The notes under the pieces were generated by a model. That model searched no databases, was not told the origin of the DNA, and was given only the letters and a program-made list of their open reading frames with translations. From contig NZ_LMPS01000001.1 in NCBI RefSeq assembly GCF_001424405.1, positions 1,857,999 through 1,921,998 of the forward strand: a stretch of 64,000 bases of DNA. Direction: 5' to 3'. The DNA comes from Dyadobacter sp. Leaf189 (GTDB lineage: Bacteria; Bacteroidota; Bacteroidia; Cytophagales; Spirosomataceae). Positions 1 through 8,574 of the stretch are shown piece after piece. The translations under genes and the position numbers were made by a program. Numbering within the stretch: the first letter of the stretch is position 1; each line of letters begins with the position of its first letter.

Positions 1-546
1 GGCCTCTAAGCCAATACGTCTGCTAAGCCGTAAGTTCAGCCCAAACGCACCTGATAACGTTGGGTTCTGGGAACTGACAGTGTTATGAACACCATCAGTG
101 AACTCTTTGCCCCATTGGAGATTATAACCGGAAGCAAGCTGCACAAATGGCTTTAACCTGAACCTCGCAATATAATAGCGCAAATAGATTTCCGGTAAAG
201 CAGAATGTAATTGATATTCGGGGATCACAATAGTAACCGACTTTCCGGACTTAACCTTCTGGTAACGTTTTCCCATCGAAAATTGTAACCCGACAACAAG
301 GCGATCGGCTATCAGATATCCTATTTGAGGCGTAATTGACCAGGTTCTGGTTAAAGACTGAAAATCGTTAGCCGCCGAAGCCGAGCCATTTAACGTTGCA
401 ATGAAGCTGCCCTTTTCCAACATCTCAGAGGACTCGTCTGAAACTTCGGTAGGTTCGGTGTTTACTGAATTTCCTTGTGCATATGTACGGTTAATCGGTG
501 CAAGGAACAAAAAGCAAATAATGAGGGTGTAGTGTAGTTGTTTCAT
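1..546 (-). CDS. Outer-membrane beta-barrel protein, 3' part cut by window edge
   Basis: The reading frame starts at the ATG at 544-546 and stays open to base 1, giving 182 codons without a stop, so the C-terminus lies outside the window. The N-terminus is a Sec signal peptide ending in TYAQ with cleavage before Gly, followed by alternating hydrophobic and polar strands (for example LVVGLQFSMGKRY and PEIYLRYYIARFRLKPFVQL) typical of small Bacteroidota outer-membrane barrels. It lies 57 nt downstream of the TonB-dependent receptor on the same strand and could be the last gene of that operon. The leader ATCAACATTCA precedes the ATG. The specific function cannot be assigned. Confidence 0.7.
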   Translation of the reverse strand, partial: MKQLHYTLIICFLFLAPINRTYAQGNSVNTEPTEVSDESSEMLEKGSFIATLNGSASAANDFQSLTRTWSITPQIGYLIADRLVVGLQFSMGKRYQKVKSGKSVTIVIPEYQLHSALPEIYLRYYIARFRLKPFVQLASGYNLQWGKEFTDGVHNTVSSQNPTLSGAFGLNLRLSRRIGLEA

Positions 547-603
547 TGAATGTTGATTTAGATAAATAGCGGGCAAGTCCGTTCATTTTGTAATACAATA
601 CAG

Positions 604-2940
604 CTAAAATTTCAGTGTGTAACCTATATAAGGCAGGATTGGCAAAAAAGAAACCTGCTTAATGGAAATTGCAGTCGGCTTGAAATCACTATTACTACGC
701 TGAACTTTCAAATCAAGGTATAAAGGATTGTTTCTGTTGTAGACATTGTAAACCCCAATGCTCAGCTCGGCATTTCGTTTTCGGGAAGTGATTAAGGATT
801 TGACAGCGCCAATATCCAATCTATGAAAGCTAGGCATTCGTCCGTTATTCCGATTGTCGTATATGAACTTGGGATCGGAATTATTTTCAGTAAGTGTCGC
901 GGCGACGGGTAGTGTGACTGCGTGCCCTGTTTGATATACAAATGTGCTGTTGAGCTTCCATTTTTTGCCAATCCCATATCCTGCTGTAATGGACAGATTG
1001 TGTCTTCTGTCGTATTTCATCGGAAACCAGGTGTTGTCGTTTATTCCTGTAAATCTTCTTTCAGATTTAGACAGGGTGTACGATAGCGATCCCGTTAATT
1101 TACCAGTGTTTCGGGCTGCCATAAATTCCACCCCCTTCCCCCTTCCGATCCCGTTTTTGACAACAATTGCATCCCAGGAATCGGCCAGCAAGCCGGTAAA
1201 ATTGGTTCCGTCAGGATAGTCAATCAGGTTTTTCATTCTTTTGGTGTATGCTTCGACCGATAATTCCCAGCCTGAGTTGAAGGTTTTGTATAACCCTAAT
1301 GACAATTGATTTGCCCTTGAAGGCGCCACCTTATCCGTAGAAGGAACCCAGGCATCATAGCCAAATCCAAAGCCGTTGTTGGTTAATTGATGAAGGTATT
1401 GGTTCATCACTGAGTAGCCGGCTTTCATTGTCCAGTTGTTCAAAACGGACCAGCTTAGCCCAAGTCGTGGTTCCGGATTGTGGAATGTGCGGCCGCTCAC
1501 TTTGTAAATACTATAACGTAAACCGGTATTGAACCGGATCCCCGGTGTTACAGCAATATCCCCGTCAACATACAAGTCTGTCTGATATGCCGGAATTCGT
1601 CCTTCTCTGGTATTATCGAACAAACCATTATAATTACTCTTTGTAACAAAAGGGCTAAATGAGTGCCTTGTTGCATCGATGCCGAATTTAACGGCTAATT
1701 GATTTGCAGGAAAATAGTCAAATTGTATTTTGCCGCCCCAATCGCTTACGCCGGCATTGGTGTTCCGGTAAAAATTCACAGGTTGCTCATCTATATTCTT
1801 ATCCTCGAAATTATTCGTGAATTCACTGACATATTTTGAATAGAGTAAGGCAAATCTGGCGAAGAGTTTTTGAGAAACAACTTTGCTGTATCTGAGTGTC
1901 GCTGTGGTGTTGCCCCAATTATTCCCCACAGCTGTTTCTGTCTCTTTGTCATTACCGCTGGCACTCCATTCGGTGTACTTAAACCGGTCAAAGCCATTGT
2001 AAACACTTACATATATCTGATCCGTTTTATTGATCTGATAGTTGAATTTTGCATTCAGGTCATAAAAACGATAAACACGATCCTCTCCTGTCCCGGAGCT
2101 GGGTTTCTTTCGTAAACTGAGCAAGGAAGTAAGACCTAATGTGGAGACCCGTCCGGATATGATAAACGAAGCTTTATTTTTAATGATTGGCCCCTCCACT
2201 GTAAGTTTCTGGTTGAGCAGGCCTATTCCCAGCTCTCCACCAAATTTTTTATTATTCCCGTCTTTCATCGTAAGGTCGATTACGGACGCAAGCCTGCCAC
2301 CGTACCGTGCGGGGAATGCCCCTTTGTAGAGATCCACGGATTTCAAAGAAGCTAGATTGAAAACTGAAAAAAAACCACCCAAATGCATGACGTTGTAAAC
2401 AGGTACTTCATCCAACAAAATCAGGTTTTGATCTGGCGTCCCACCACGAATATACAGACCTGCACTTCCCTCAGTACCCGTGGAAACGCCGGGTGTGTAG
2501 CTCAACGCTTTTAAAACATCAACTTCACCGAGTAATGCAGGCAGTGCTCTGATTTTATCCATAGGAATTGACAATTTCCCGATAGGAGCACTGGGAATAT
2601 TATTTTCCCTGATACTTATTTCGTTGAGAAGAGTACCCTGAGTCAATTTTATTTCAACAGGGAAACTAATCCTGGAAATGTTTTTAATATATACCGGCAG
2701 ATAACCAACATAGCTTACTTTAAGATGGTGATCCGACGAGGGAATTTCAAAGCTGAAAAAGCCATATGAATTGGTTTGCACGCCCATCCCTGAAATGCTA
2801 TCGCTTACAGAAGCGCCAATTAGCAGTTCGCCACTGGCAGCATCACGAACCGTCCCGCTTACGGTGAATTTCTGAGAAAAAGCGTCGTGCTTAATTAAAA
2901 TAAACGACAGGATGAATAGAAATACAAATGGCTTGGTCAT
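604..2940 (-). CDS. TonB-dependent receptor with carboxypeptidase-regulatory-like N-terminal domain
   Basis: A 778-residue outer-membrane active transporter. Residues 1-23 are a signal peptide ending in AFSQ. Residues about 25-110 form a carboxypeptidase D regulatory-like beta domain (SGTVRDAASGELLIGASV). A plug domain follows with the typical stretches IRGGTPDQNLILLDEVPVYN and FPARYGGRLASVIDL. The remainder is a barrel closing on an aromatic C-terminus (YIGYTLKF). Its ATG overlaps the stop of the upstream DUF4249 gene by 4 nt (ATGA), implying translational coupling. DUF4249 lipoproteins regularly accompany such receptors and probably act as a surface lid or substrate-binding partner, by analogy with SusD. 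No SusD gene is present, and the substrate is unknown. Confidence 0.92.
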   Translation of the reverse strand: MTKPFVFLFILSFILIKHDAFSQKFTVSGTVRDAASGELLIGASVSDSISGMGVQTNSYGFFSFEIPSSDHHLKVSYVGYLPVYIKNISRISFPVEIKLTQGTLLNEISIRENNIPSAPIGKLSIPMDKIRALPALLGEVDVLKALSYTPGVSTGTEGSAGLYIRGGTPDQNLILLDEVPVYNVMHLGGFFSVFNLASLKSVDLYKGAFPARYGGRLASVIDLTMKDGNNKKFGGELGIGLLNQKLTVEGPIIKNKASFIISGRVSTLGLTSLLSLRKKPSSGTGEDRVYRFYDLNAKFNYQINKTDQIYVSVYNGFDRFKYTEWSASGNDKETETAVGNNWGNTTATLRYSKVVSQKLFARFALLYSKYVSEFTNNFEDKNIDEQPVNFYRNTNAGVSDWGGKIQFDYFPANQLAVKFGIDATRHSFSPFVTKSNYNGLFDNTREGRIPAYQTDLYVDGDIAVTPGIRFNTGLRYSIYKVSGRTFHNPEPRLGLSWSVLNNWTMKAGYSVMNQYLHQLTNNGFGFGYDAWVPSTDKVAPSRANQLSLGLYKTFNSGWELSVEAYTKRMKNLIDYPDGTNFTGLLADSWDAIVVKNGIGRGKGVEFMAARNTGKLTGSLSYTLSKSERRFTGINDNTWFPMKYDRRHNLSITAGYGIGKKWKLNSTFVYQTGHAVTLPVAATLTENNSDPKFIYDNRNNGRMPSFHRLDIGAVKSLITSRKRNAELSIGVYNVYNRNNPLYLDLKVQRSNSDFKPTAISIKQVSFLPILPYIGYTLKF

Positions 2941-3881
2941 GGTAATTCTATGGTCTTTTCGTTCGACGCAAAAATAAGTCCATAGCCATTTTTGACATTG
3001 GTCAATGCCTTCTGCGGGGGAAGTACCAGATGATCAACACCCTCTGGTTGCTTGTTTTCTATTTTCGCATATTCAAAGAAATCTCGTGAAACAACCCCGA
3101 CACGTACTATTACTTTCAAGGCGCGGATGGTAGCGTTCAGATCAGTTCCGTTTTCCACATAAAATTTGACCGGAACGGCAGGGGCAGGTAAGCACTGATT
3201 GGACATCAGGAAAACACGGCTTTGAGGATAAACAATAGCCTTTAAATTGTCATTGTATTTAGGCTTCTCTACTTCTATGCCCCAGGTATGGCAATCTTCT
3301 TCATTGGCGGGTATATTATCTGCCGAAGCATAGGGATAGCTGGAAAGTGTGTCGTTTTCATAGTAATTAGTTAGTTTGATACTGAAGTACTTGTCGAGCA
3401 AGGCATCTTCTTTTGTAAAATATAAGCTTATCAGATCTTGGGGGGTTTGATGATTAATTTGCGGAACAACATTTTTTGTTCGTATTGCAGTCATCCCCGA
3501 TAACTCGACCGGGACGGTCACAACAGCCGATTCAGCCGTAGGTAACGAAGGAGCTGAAACTTGTACAAAATAGCTGGCACCCGCCTGAATCAAGCTGTCG
3601 GATGTATAAAACCCAGGCTCTTTCCCGGTATGCGAAAGAGTCAGGTACGTTTTTCCATTTTTATATAATACGACGGTGGCATTATTCACTGTGACATCTT
3701 TTGGAATATCTCCGACCGGGTTGAATGTTTTTGTGACTTGTAATTTGAATGTAGCATTTGCCTGAAGTTTGCCCCACAAAACGAGTTTGTCGCCGGAGTA
3801 TGGCACATTCATATTAAGGTCTTGTTCTCTGCAGCCTACAAAGAGTATCAGTGTGAGAAAAAGGAAGCGTTTCATATTCAT
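2937..3881 (-). CDS. DUF4249 family lipoprotein, partner of the TonB-dependent receptor
   Basis: A 314-residue lipoprotein. The N-terminus has a short hydrophobic segment and a lipobox ending in FVGC at about residue 17. The body matches the DUF4249 pattern: a beta-rich N-terminal half (LVLWGKLQANATFKLQVTKT, NNATVVLYKNGK, GFYTSD) and a C-terminal part with paired cysteines (EEDCHTW and SNQCLPAP). The gene overlaps the receptor start by 4 nt, so the two are expected to be made together. The family role is inferred from association with receptors, and no ligand is known. A second in-frame ATG two codons downstream (MKRF) is an equally possible start. Confidence 0.85.
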   Translation of the reverse strand: MNMKRFLFLTLILFVGCREQDLNMNVPYSGDKLVLWGKLQANATFKLQVTKTFNPVGDIPKDVTVNNATVVLYKNGKTYLTLSHTGKEPGFYTSDSLIQAGASYFVQVSAPSLPTAESAVVTVPVELSGMTAIRTKNVVPQINHQTPQDLISLYFTKEDALLDKYFSIKLTNYYENDTLSSYPYASADNIPANEEDCHTWGIEVEKPKYNDNLKAIVYPQSRVFLMSNQCLPAPAVPVKFYVENGTDLNATIRALKVIVRVGVVSRDFFEYAKIENKQPEGVDHLVLPPQKALTNVKNGYGLIFASNEKTIELP

Positions 3882-3900
3882 AGTAAGATCAATATGCTCA

Positions 3901-3941
3901 AAACCAAACCATATACATAAAGCATGTATATGGTTTGGTTT
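3901..3941 (-). terminator. Perfect 18-bp hairpin downstream of the 312-residue lipoprotein gene
   Basis: The arms at 3901-3918 and 3924-3941 are exact reverse complements around a 5-nt loop (AAAGC). The minus-strand transcript of the upstream lipoprotein gene, whose stop is at 3999, would form the stem and then run into about four U residues. The plus strand is also followed by T residues, so the element could work in both directions. It separates the lipoprotein gene from the DUF4249-receptor operon. Confidence 0.65.
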
Positions 3942-3998
3942 TTAATACTCGGATTTACATACTGTATAGCCTGGGTATGTAAATCAACTGAACTATAC

Positions 3999-4937
3999 TT
4001 ACTCGGGATAGAAATTGACATTATATAATTTGGAAGACGTCACTTGGCAATACATGTTGGCTCGTGTACCGACAAGCCAGGACAGACCGGCAGGTCCGTA
4101 GACTTCGCTAACGAACAGACTAATTTCTTCCACATTGTTTTCGCTTACTGATCCGGAAAAAGGAAATCTGGAAATAAAGCCTGCCTCGTTTTTCTCATAA
4201 GTACCTGAGGTCGTAAAACTAAGATGATTTGCTGCTGTACCACTCCATCCAATTACGTTTTTCTTTTTGTAGCTTACTTTAACAACGAGCGAGCTGTAGA
4301 ATGGAGCTACGTGACGCTTGAATTCACCAATAATCCGACGATTTCCGTCAGTATTTTGATAATCCTGTACACGGGCATTTTCTAGTTGTTCATTGATAAT
4401 TTTAGTATACTTTACCCCTGGCATGTTATGATTTGCCAGGAATTCTTTTAATACACCGCTATCCCGGCCAACTTTGATTGCACTTGCCTTATCGATTCCA
4501 AGGTGATAAGCTGTGTCAGAGATCATTATGTATCCTTTATCATTCAAAACTGCTGCTAACCTTGGATCATCAACTATCTTCTCCAATATCTGGTTTTCTC
4601 CGCTTCCTCTGAATACCAGAAGGTCAGAAAGTTCACCAAACTCCCCAGTTTCAGCGATTTTGTCATATTGTGCTGTGGTGATGACACTTTGCCTTTTCAA
4701 TAATGATGTGAAACCAGGTTTGGTATACCAGTTAGTCATATCCTTTTGATCGGCAATGTCTTTAACTACATTACTTAGATGAGCTCTGGAAGAGAATTTC
4801 AGTACTCCGTCGACAAGTTCGACATCACTGACTGAGGACGTCTGCCCGGCGTCAGTAGACGGATTGATCCTGCCTTCTTTGCTGTCACAGGACAGGAAAA
4901 AAACACCTCCGCATAATAATAGCAACAATTTCTTCAT
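3999..4937 (-). CDS. Lipoprotein of unknown function
   Basis: A 312-residue protein with a clear type II signal peptide (MKKLLLLLCGGVFFLSC), so it should be lipidated at Cys17. An acidic, Ser-rich linker follows. The mature part mixes a helical N-terminal half (HLSNVVKDIADQKD, TTAQYDKIAETGEFGELSDLL) with a beta-rich C-terminal half. I do not recognise a family. The gene appears monocistronic: a strong hairpin follows it at 3901-3941 and an intergenic stretch of more than 300 bp precedes it. Confidence 0.75.
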   Translation of the reverse strand: MKKLLLLLCGGVFFLSCDSKEGRINPSTDAGQTSSVSDVELVDGVLKFSSRAHLSNVVKDIADQKDMTNWYTKPGFTSLLKRQSVITTAQYDKIAETGEFGELSDLLVFRGSGENQILEKIVDDPRLAAVLNDKGYIMISDTAYHLGIDKASAIKVGRDSGVLKEFLANHNMPGVKYTKIINEQLENARVQDYQNTDGNRRIIGEFKRHVAPFYSSLVVKVSYKKKNVIGWSGTAANHLSFTTSGTYEKNEAGFISRFPFSGSVSENNVEEISLFVSEVYGPAGLSWLVGTRANMYCQVTSSKLYNVNFYPE

Positions 4938-5285
4938 ACTTTTACTACGGTTTAAATTGTGAAAAATGGTTTGAACTGCGTTTCAACTCACCCTCCGACC
5001 GCAAAATCTGGGGTGAGTTTTTTTATTAAAACTGGTGGGAAAAGCTCGAGACGTAAAGCCGAACGATTGGCAACAAACACTTATATTAATAGGAACGAGT
5101 AAATGTAATCGTGGCGACTGGTTCATATTTAGTTATACTTACCTGGGACAGTTGTCACCATTACGACAGGTCAAGTTTACTTTAACTGCTCTGAATGAAA
5201 TAAAAAATTCGTCAAGTGCAATTAGTTCTTCGACGAACCATGGCAAATCATAGACAAGTGCCTCAGCTCATTCCGCAGGGCATCA
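4938..5285. other. Intergenic region, probable promoter of the lipoprotein gene, with one hairpin
   Basis: About 348 bp carry no convincing gene. The inverted repeat AACTCACC / GGTGAGTT at 4985-5019 is followed on the plus strand by seven T residues, which looks like a plus-strand terminator, although no plus-strand gene lies upstream. The rest probably holds the promoter of the minus-strand lipoprotein gene. A 72-codon plus-strand frame at 5035-5253 has no protein-like features. Confidence 0.5.
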
Positions 5286-5813
5286 TCAAATACGCTCCAC
5301 TTGACCCAGCAATTTCTGTATTCTGAGGCGGTTGTATTGCTGTAAGAGAATGGGATACACATTGTAGATGATGTTCCAAAAAGTAATGAGCAATGCCATT
5401 TGGAGTTTTCCTGCCGGTATGGCGCTGACCGCGCTGAGGGTGAAGAAGACGAAACAACTATAATGGTATCTTTCCTGGATGGCGATTTTGCCCAGGTACG
5501 AACGGGCGCTCTGCCGGCTGCTGATTACCTTGTGTTTTTTGCCCAGCTTTTGCTGTATCCGGTTAACAAGCATCCCGTCCTGAACCAGCCAGCGCATTGC
5601 TCTGATGCCCGCCAGTTCATAAGTGCGGGTTTTTGTACTCAGGTTTAAGTTCGATATCCATTTTGCAGGAATATTGAATGAGAATACGCTGATAACCAAG
5701 ATAATATACAGCATCCAAAGAGATTGTTTCTCCGAAAAGAATTCACCCCAATACCACCCGACTAAGCTGAATGAGACAATCGTCCAGAATACATTGATCA
5801 GTTGATTGAGCAT
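5286..5813 (-). CDS. Integral membrane protein, CrtO-like acyltransferase family candidate
   Basis: About 175 residues with roughly four membrane segments (FWTIVSFSLVGWYWG, LWMLYIILVISVFSFNIP, YSCFVFFTLSAVSAIPAG, MALLITFWNIIYNVYPILL). The C-terminal signature YNVYPILLQQYNRLRIQKLL resembles glycosyl-4,4'-diaponeurosporenoate acyltransferases (CrtO), which attach a fatty acid to glycosylated carotenoids. A phytoene synthase gene 1.2 kb upstream supports a carotenoid role, but the intervening genes weaken the link. The ATG at 5813 is used here. A TTG at 5843 would add ten residues. The gene follows the small membrane protein gene on the same strand and probably shares its transcript. Confidence 0.6.
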   Translation of the reverse strand: MLNQLINVFWTIVSFSLVGWYWGEFFSEKQSLWMLYIILVISVFSFNIPAKWISNLNLSTKTRTYELAGIRAMRWLVQDGMLVNRIQQKLGKKHKVISSRQSARSYLGKIAIQERYHYSCFVFFTLSAVSAIPAGKLQMALLITFWNIIYNVYPILLQQYNRLRIQKLLGQVERI

Positions 5814-5855
5814 CGAATAGTAAAGGGTAAATCGTTTCCTCAAACACCGTAAAAG

Positions 5856-6158
5856 CTACTTCATATTCCGGCTCTGCGCTACCAGGTAAGAGACCACAAC
5901 AACCATATTGACCGAAATAAAACAGGCGACGATGATGATAATGGTTTCGTCCGGAAGATTAGCAAGAACGTAGCCAAATACGACAAAGCAGATTCCGATC
6001 AGAACCAGATAGCTGCCACCCAGCCGGGCCGCTTTATCCTTATCTATAAGGCGCGCTCCTTTGGGCACATTATTTAAAAGATTTACCCGCTTGAAGCGCC
6101 ATATATAGCCTCCAAATCCAATAATTATCAGGCCGATTAAGGTTAAAGTCCAGTCCAT
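5856..6158 (-). CDS. Small membrane protein, DUF3784-like
   Basis: A 100-residue protein with three predicted membrane helices: residues about 4-21, 50-68 and 74-93. A basic loop (WRFKRVNLLNNVPKGARLIDKDKAARLGG) joins the first two. Size, topology and loop resemble the DUF3784 family, which has no known function. It lies just upstream of the CrtO-like gene on the same strand and diverges from the YetF-like gene. Confidence 0.65.
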   Translation of the reverse strand: MDWTLTLIGLIIIGFGGYIWRFKRVNLLNNVPKGARLIDKDKAARLGGSYLVLIGICFVVFGYVLANLPDETIIIIVACFISVNMVVVVSYLVAQSRNMK

Positions 6159-6242
6159 TGCGCCATTATTTACTGATAATCAACATGATTGGTATGATTC
6201 TTTGCTATCCCCCAAATCTACGAAACTTTAACGCTCTGAAAT

Positions 6243-6920
6243 TTGGACTGGCAAGCATTGTTTATCAACGATCTGGATTGGGAATTTGCAATCGAAATTG
6301 TAATCCGGACCCTCATCATGTTTGCCGCGATTTTGATCTTTCTCCGGACCTCAGGAAAGAAAGGGGTCAAGCAGCTTTCTATATTCGAGGTCGCCATTAT
6401 CATAGGTTTAGGTTCGGCAGCAGGTGATCCCATGTTGAACAAACAAAATGCCATTATTCCCGCGCTGATTGTTTTCATCACCATACTGGCGTTCTACCGA
6501 CTGATTACCTGGTTTGCCATGAAGAACGAGAAATTTGAGAAAGTACTGGAAGGTACCCCCGTTTACCTCATTGAAGATGGCATTTTCAATTTAGAATCGG
6601 GGGATGAAACCTACGCTAAAGACGAGTTTTTTTCCGAGATGCGCCAGCAAAGCATTGAACATTTAGGACAGGTCCGTACGGCGATCTTGGAACCCAATGG
6701 AAATATCAGTTTCCTGTTTTATGAAGATGAGGAAGTGAAGCCCGGACTGCCTGTTATGCCGAAGCTTTATAGTCAGAAAACCAAGAATGTAACACAGGAG
6801 GGCAGGTACGCCTGCTATGTTTGCGGCAACATTGAGCACATTGACAATGGACATAAAAAGTGTAAAAGGTGCGGAACGGACGACTGGGTGAAGGCCATTC
6901 ACACCAAACGCCTCTCCTGA
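6243..6920 (+). CDS. DUF421 / YetF-family membrane protein with C-terminal zinc ribbon
   Basis: A 225-residue protein. Three N-terminal membrane helices (about residues 15-32, 47-62 and 70-88) precede the conserved DUF421 cytoplasmic domain with VLEGTPVYLIEDG and SEMRQQSIEHLGQVRTAILE. YetF-family proteins are inner-membrane proteins of poorly defined role. The last 40 residues contain two CxxC knuckles (CYVCGN and CKRCGT), a rubredoxin-like zinc ribbon, which is an addition to the core family. The frame opens at a TTG. No upstream in-frame ATG exists, so the start is uncertain by several residues. It diverges from the DUF3784-like gene. Confidence 0.8.
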   Translation: MDWQALFINDLDWEFAIEIVIRTLIMFAAILIFLRTSGKKGVKQLSIFEVAIIIGLGSAAGDPMLNKQNAIIPALIVFITILAFYRLITWFAMKNEKFEKVLEGTPVYLIEDGIFNLESGDETYAKDEFFSEMRQQSIEHLGQVRTAILEPNGNISFLFYEDEEVKPGLPVMPKLYSQKTKNVTQEGRYACYVCGNIEHIDNGHKKCKRCGTDDWVKAIHTKRLS

Positions 6921-6971
6921 TCTCATCAATTGACCTGCGCCGCTTCTTACAAGCGGGAATCCGCTCTCAGC

Positions 6972-7808
6972 TCACATGATATTGAACTGATGCCTGATCA
7001 GTGAGTGCATCATCAGCCAGACCTTTTCGTGATTGGGAATCCTGATCCTGGCATCCATTACTTTCTCGGCCGGTGTCTCTCTGATCCGCATGAAAAGCTT
7101 CTGGTAGTAATAGTAGGCGAGGTATACGCCGCGTCTGGACGAGCCGGGCAGTTTTTTGATACCTATCAGAGCCTGCTCAAAATCATCCTGGATCTGACGC
7201 TGAATGAGTTCTTTGTTTTCGGTTGAAAAGCGGGTAAAGTTGACATCGGGAAAATAACTCCGGCCCAGGTCTTCGTAATCTGCTTTGAGATCACGTAGAA
7301 AATTAACTTTCTGAAATGCAGCCCCGAGCTTCATCGCATAATAACGCAGGTCGTTGTACTGGGCGGTGTTTCCTTCGGTGAATACGCGCAGGCACATTAA
7401 GCCCACCACCTCCGCCGAGCCGAGCACATAATCCTGGAAGCTGTCCTGGTTATACTGCTTTTGGCCCAGGTCCATTTCCATGCTTTTCAGGAACGTATCG
7501 ATCAGCGACCATTCAATGGCATATTGATTCACAACATGCTGAAAGCTGTTCAGGATCGGATTGATGCTGATACCCGTCGTAATCGCATCCTCAGTATCCT
7601 GTCTGATTTTGGCCATTAATGCGTGCTTGTCGTATCCGTGAAAGCTGTCCACGATCTCGTCGGCCAAGCGGACAAAACCGTAGATACTGTAAATCGGATC
7701 GTGGAATTTGGGTTGCAGAAAGTGGATCCCCAGTGAGAAAGAAGTGCTGTACAGCTGCGTGGTTTTTTTGCTGCAAGAGACCGACAGTTGGTCATATAAG
7801 GCCTTCAT
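6972..7808 (-). CDS. crtB: Phytoene/squalene synthase
   Basis: A 278-residue prenyl synthase that condenses two geranylgeranyl diphosphates to phytoene, the first committed step of carotenoid synthesis. Both Asp-rich Mg-binding motifs are visible: DEIVD at residues 50-54 and DLKAD at 173-177 within NFLRDLKADYEDLGR. Length is normal for the family. Desaturase and cyclase genes are not in the window, so the pathway must be completed elsewhere. A squalene or diapophytoene product cannot be excluded from sequence alone. A possible partner is the CrtO-like protein nearby. Confidence 0.88.
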   Translation of the reverse strand: MKALYDQLSVSCSKKTTQLYSTSFSLGIHFLQPKFHDPIYSIYGFVRLADEIVDSFHGYDKHALMAKIRQDTEDAITTGISINPILNSFQHVVNQYAIEWSLIDTFLKSMEMDLGQKQYNQDSFQDYVLGSAEVVGLMCLRVFTEGNTAQYNDLRYYAMKLGAAFQKVNFLRDLKADYEDLGRSYFPDVNFTRFSTENKELIQRQIQDDFEQALIGIKKLPGSSRRGVYLAYYYYQKLFMRIRETPAEKVMDARIRIPNHEKVWLMMHSLIRHQFNIM

Positions 7809-7842
7809 GACAAATCAGTTTTAAATAGCCTGTAATATTTGG

Positions 7843-8556
7843 TCAAAAAGAAAAACCTGCCCGTAAGGTAAGCCGGTTAAAATCTTCCAGCTTTTCTACC
7901 CCGGTCTGGGTAACGGACGATCGCTGAAAACGGTACCCAGCGCCAATCACGAAGCCGGTATTCCCATTGAAAAGCAGCTTCAATCCCAGGCCCGCCGAAA
8001 GAGTGGCGCCTCCGCCGAAACGCACACTGTCCACATCGTTGGAAGTTGCATTGAAACCATATCCGCCTTCGAGAAAGTAAAAGGGGATCTTGGATCCTTT
8101 GCTGGTCATATCGCCGCGTAAGCTGAGCACCACGGGAACGAAAGTCTGCACTGCATACAAGTCTGCGCCTACGCCCAAACCTGTGTAAATCCATTGATTG
8201 AATTTATAACCATTCGTAGTCTGGAAAGAGAATGCGGATGTGGTTACACCATTGGAAGCCCGGTTGCTCATCGCGAGGGGGCCGAGTTCTGTGTAATGCA
8301 CAAATCCTTTTTTCTTATATAGTATGTTCGGGTTAATGCTTTTCTCGGTCATAAGCGTATCTACTTCTTCCTTCTGAAAAAGCCACACGCTCTTGTCGTA
8401 GGTTTCCAGCCGGTAAGCAGGCTCTGCTTCGAGCAACGTGCCGCGGATCACAGAACCGTTTTTCAGGTGTACGCTTACTTGTTTTGATTTTTGTGCAAAT
8501 GCCTGCGGGGAACCGGTCGCAAGGAGGATAAAGGATAGGAAAATAATAAATCTCAT
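7843..8556 (-). CDS. Secreted beta-barrel-like protein with N-terminal Sm-like segment
   Basis: A 237-residue protein with a signal peptide (cleavage after AFAQ). Residues 25-75 (VSVHLKNGSVIRGTLLEA, YDKSVWLFQKEEVDTL) read like the small beta sandwich seen in many Bacteroidota proteins that start with a 'KNGSxxxG' strand. The rest alternates in the manner of an eight-strand outer-membrane barrel and ends in LTLRAGFSF with the terminal Phe expected for barrel insertion. It lies 18 nt after the LytTR regulator gene on the same strand and may be in the same operon. Function is unknown. Confidence 0.65.
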   Translation of the reverse strand: MRFIIFLSFILLATGSPQAFAQKSKQVSVHLKNGSVIRGTLLEAEPAYRLETYDKSVWLFQKEEVDTLMTEKSINPNILYKKKGFVHYTELGPLAMSNRASNGVTTSAFSFQTTNGYKFNQWIYTGLGVGADLYAVQTFVPVVLSLRGDMTSKGSKIPFYFLEGGYGFNATSNDVDSVRFGGGATLSAGLGLKLLFNGNTGFVIGAGYRFQRSSVTQTGVEKLEDFNRLTLRAGFSF

Positions 8557-8574
8557 AAAGTGAAGGATCGTTTT

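Noticed and set aside
5035..5253. 72-codon plus-strand frame in the intergenic region before the lipoprotein gene
   Set aside because: Low-complexity composition, no signal or domain, no leader, and it lies over the probable promoter of the opposite gene.
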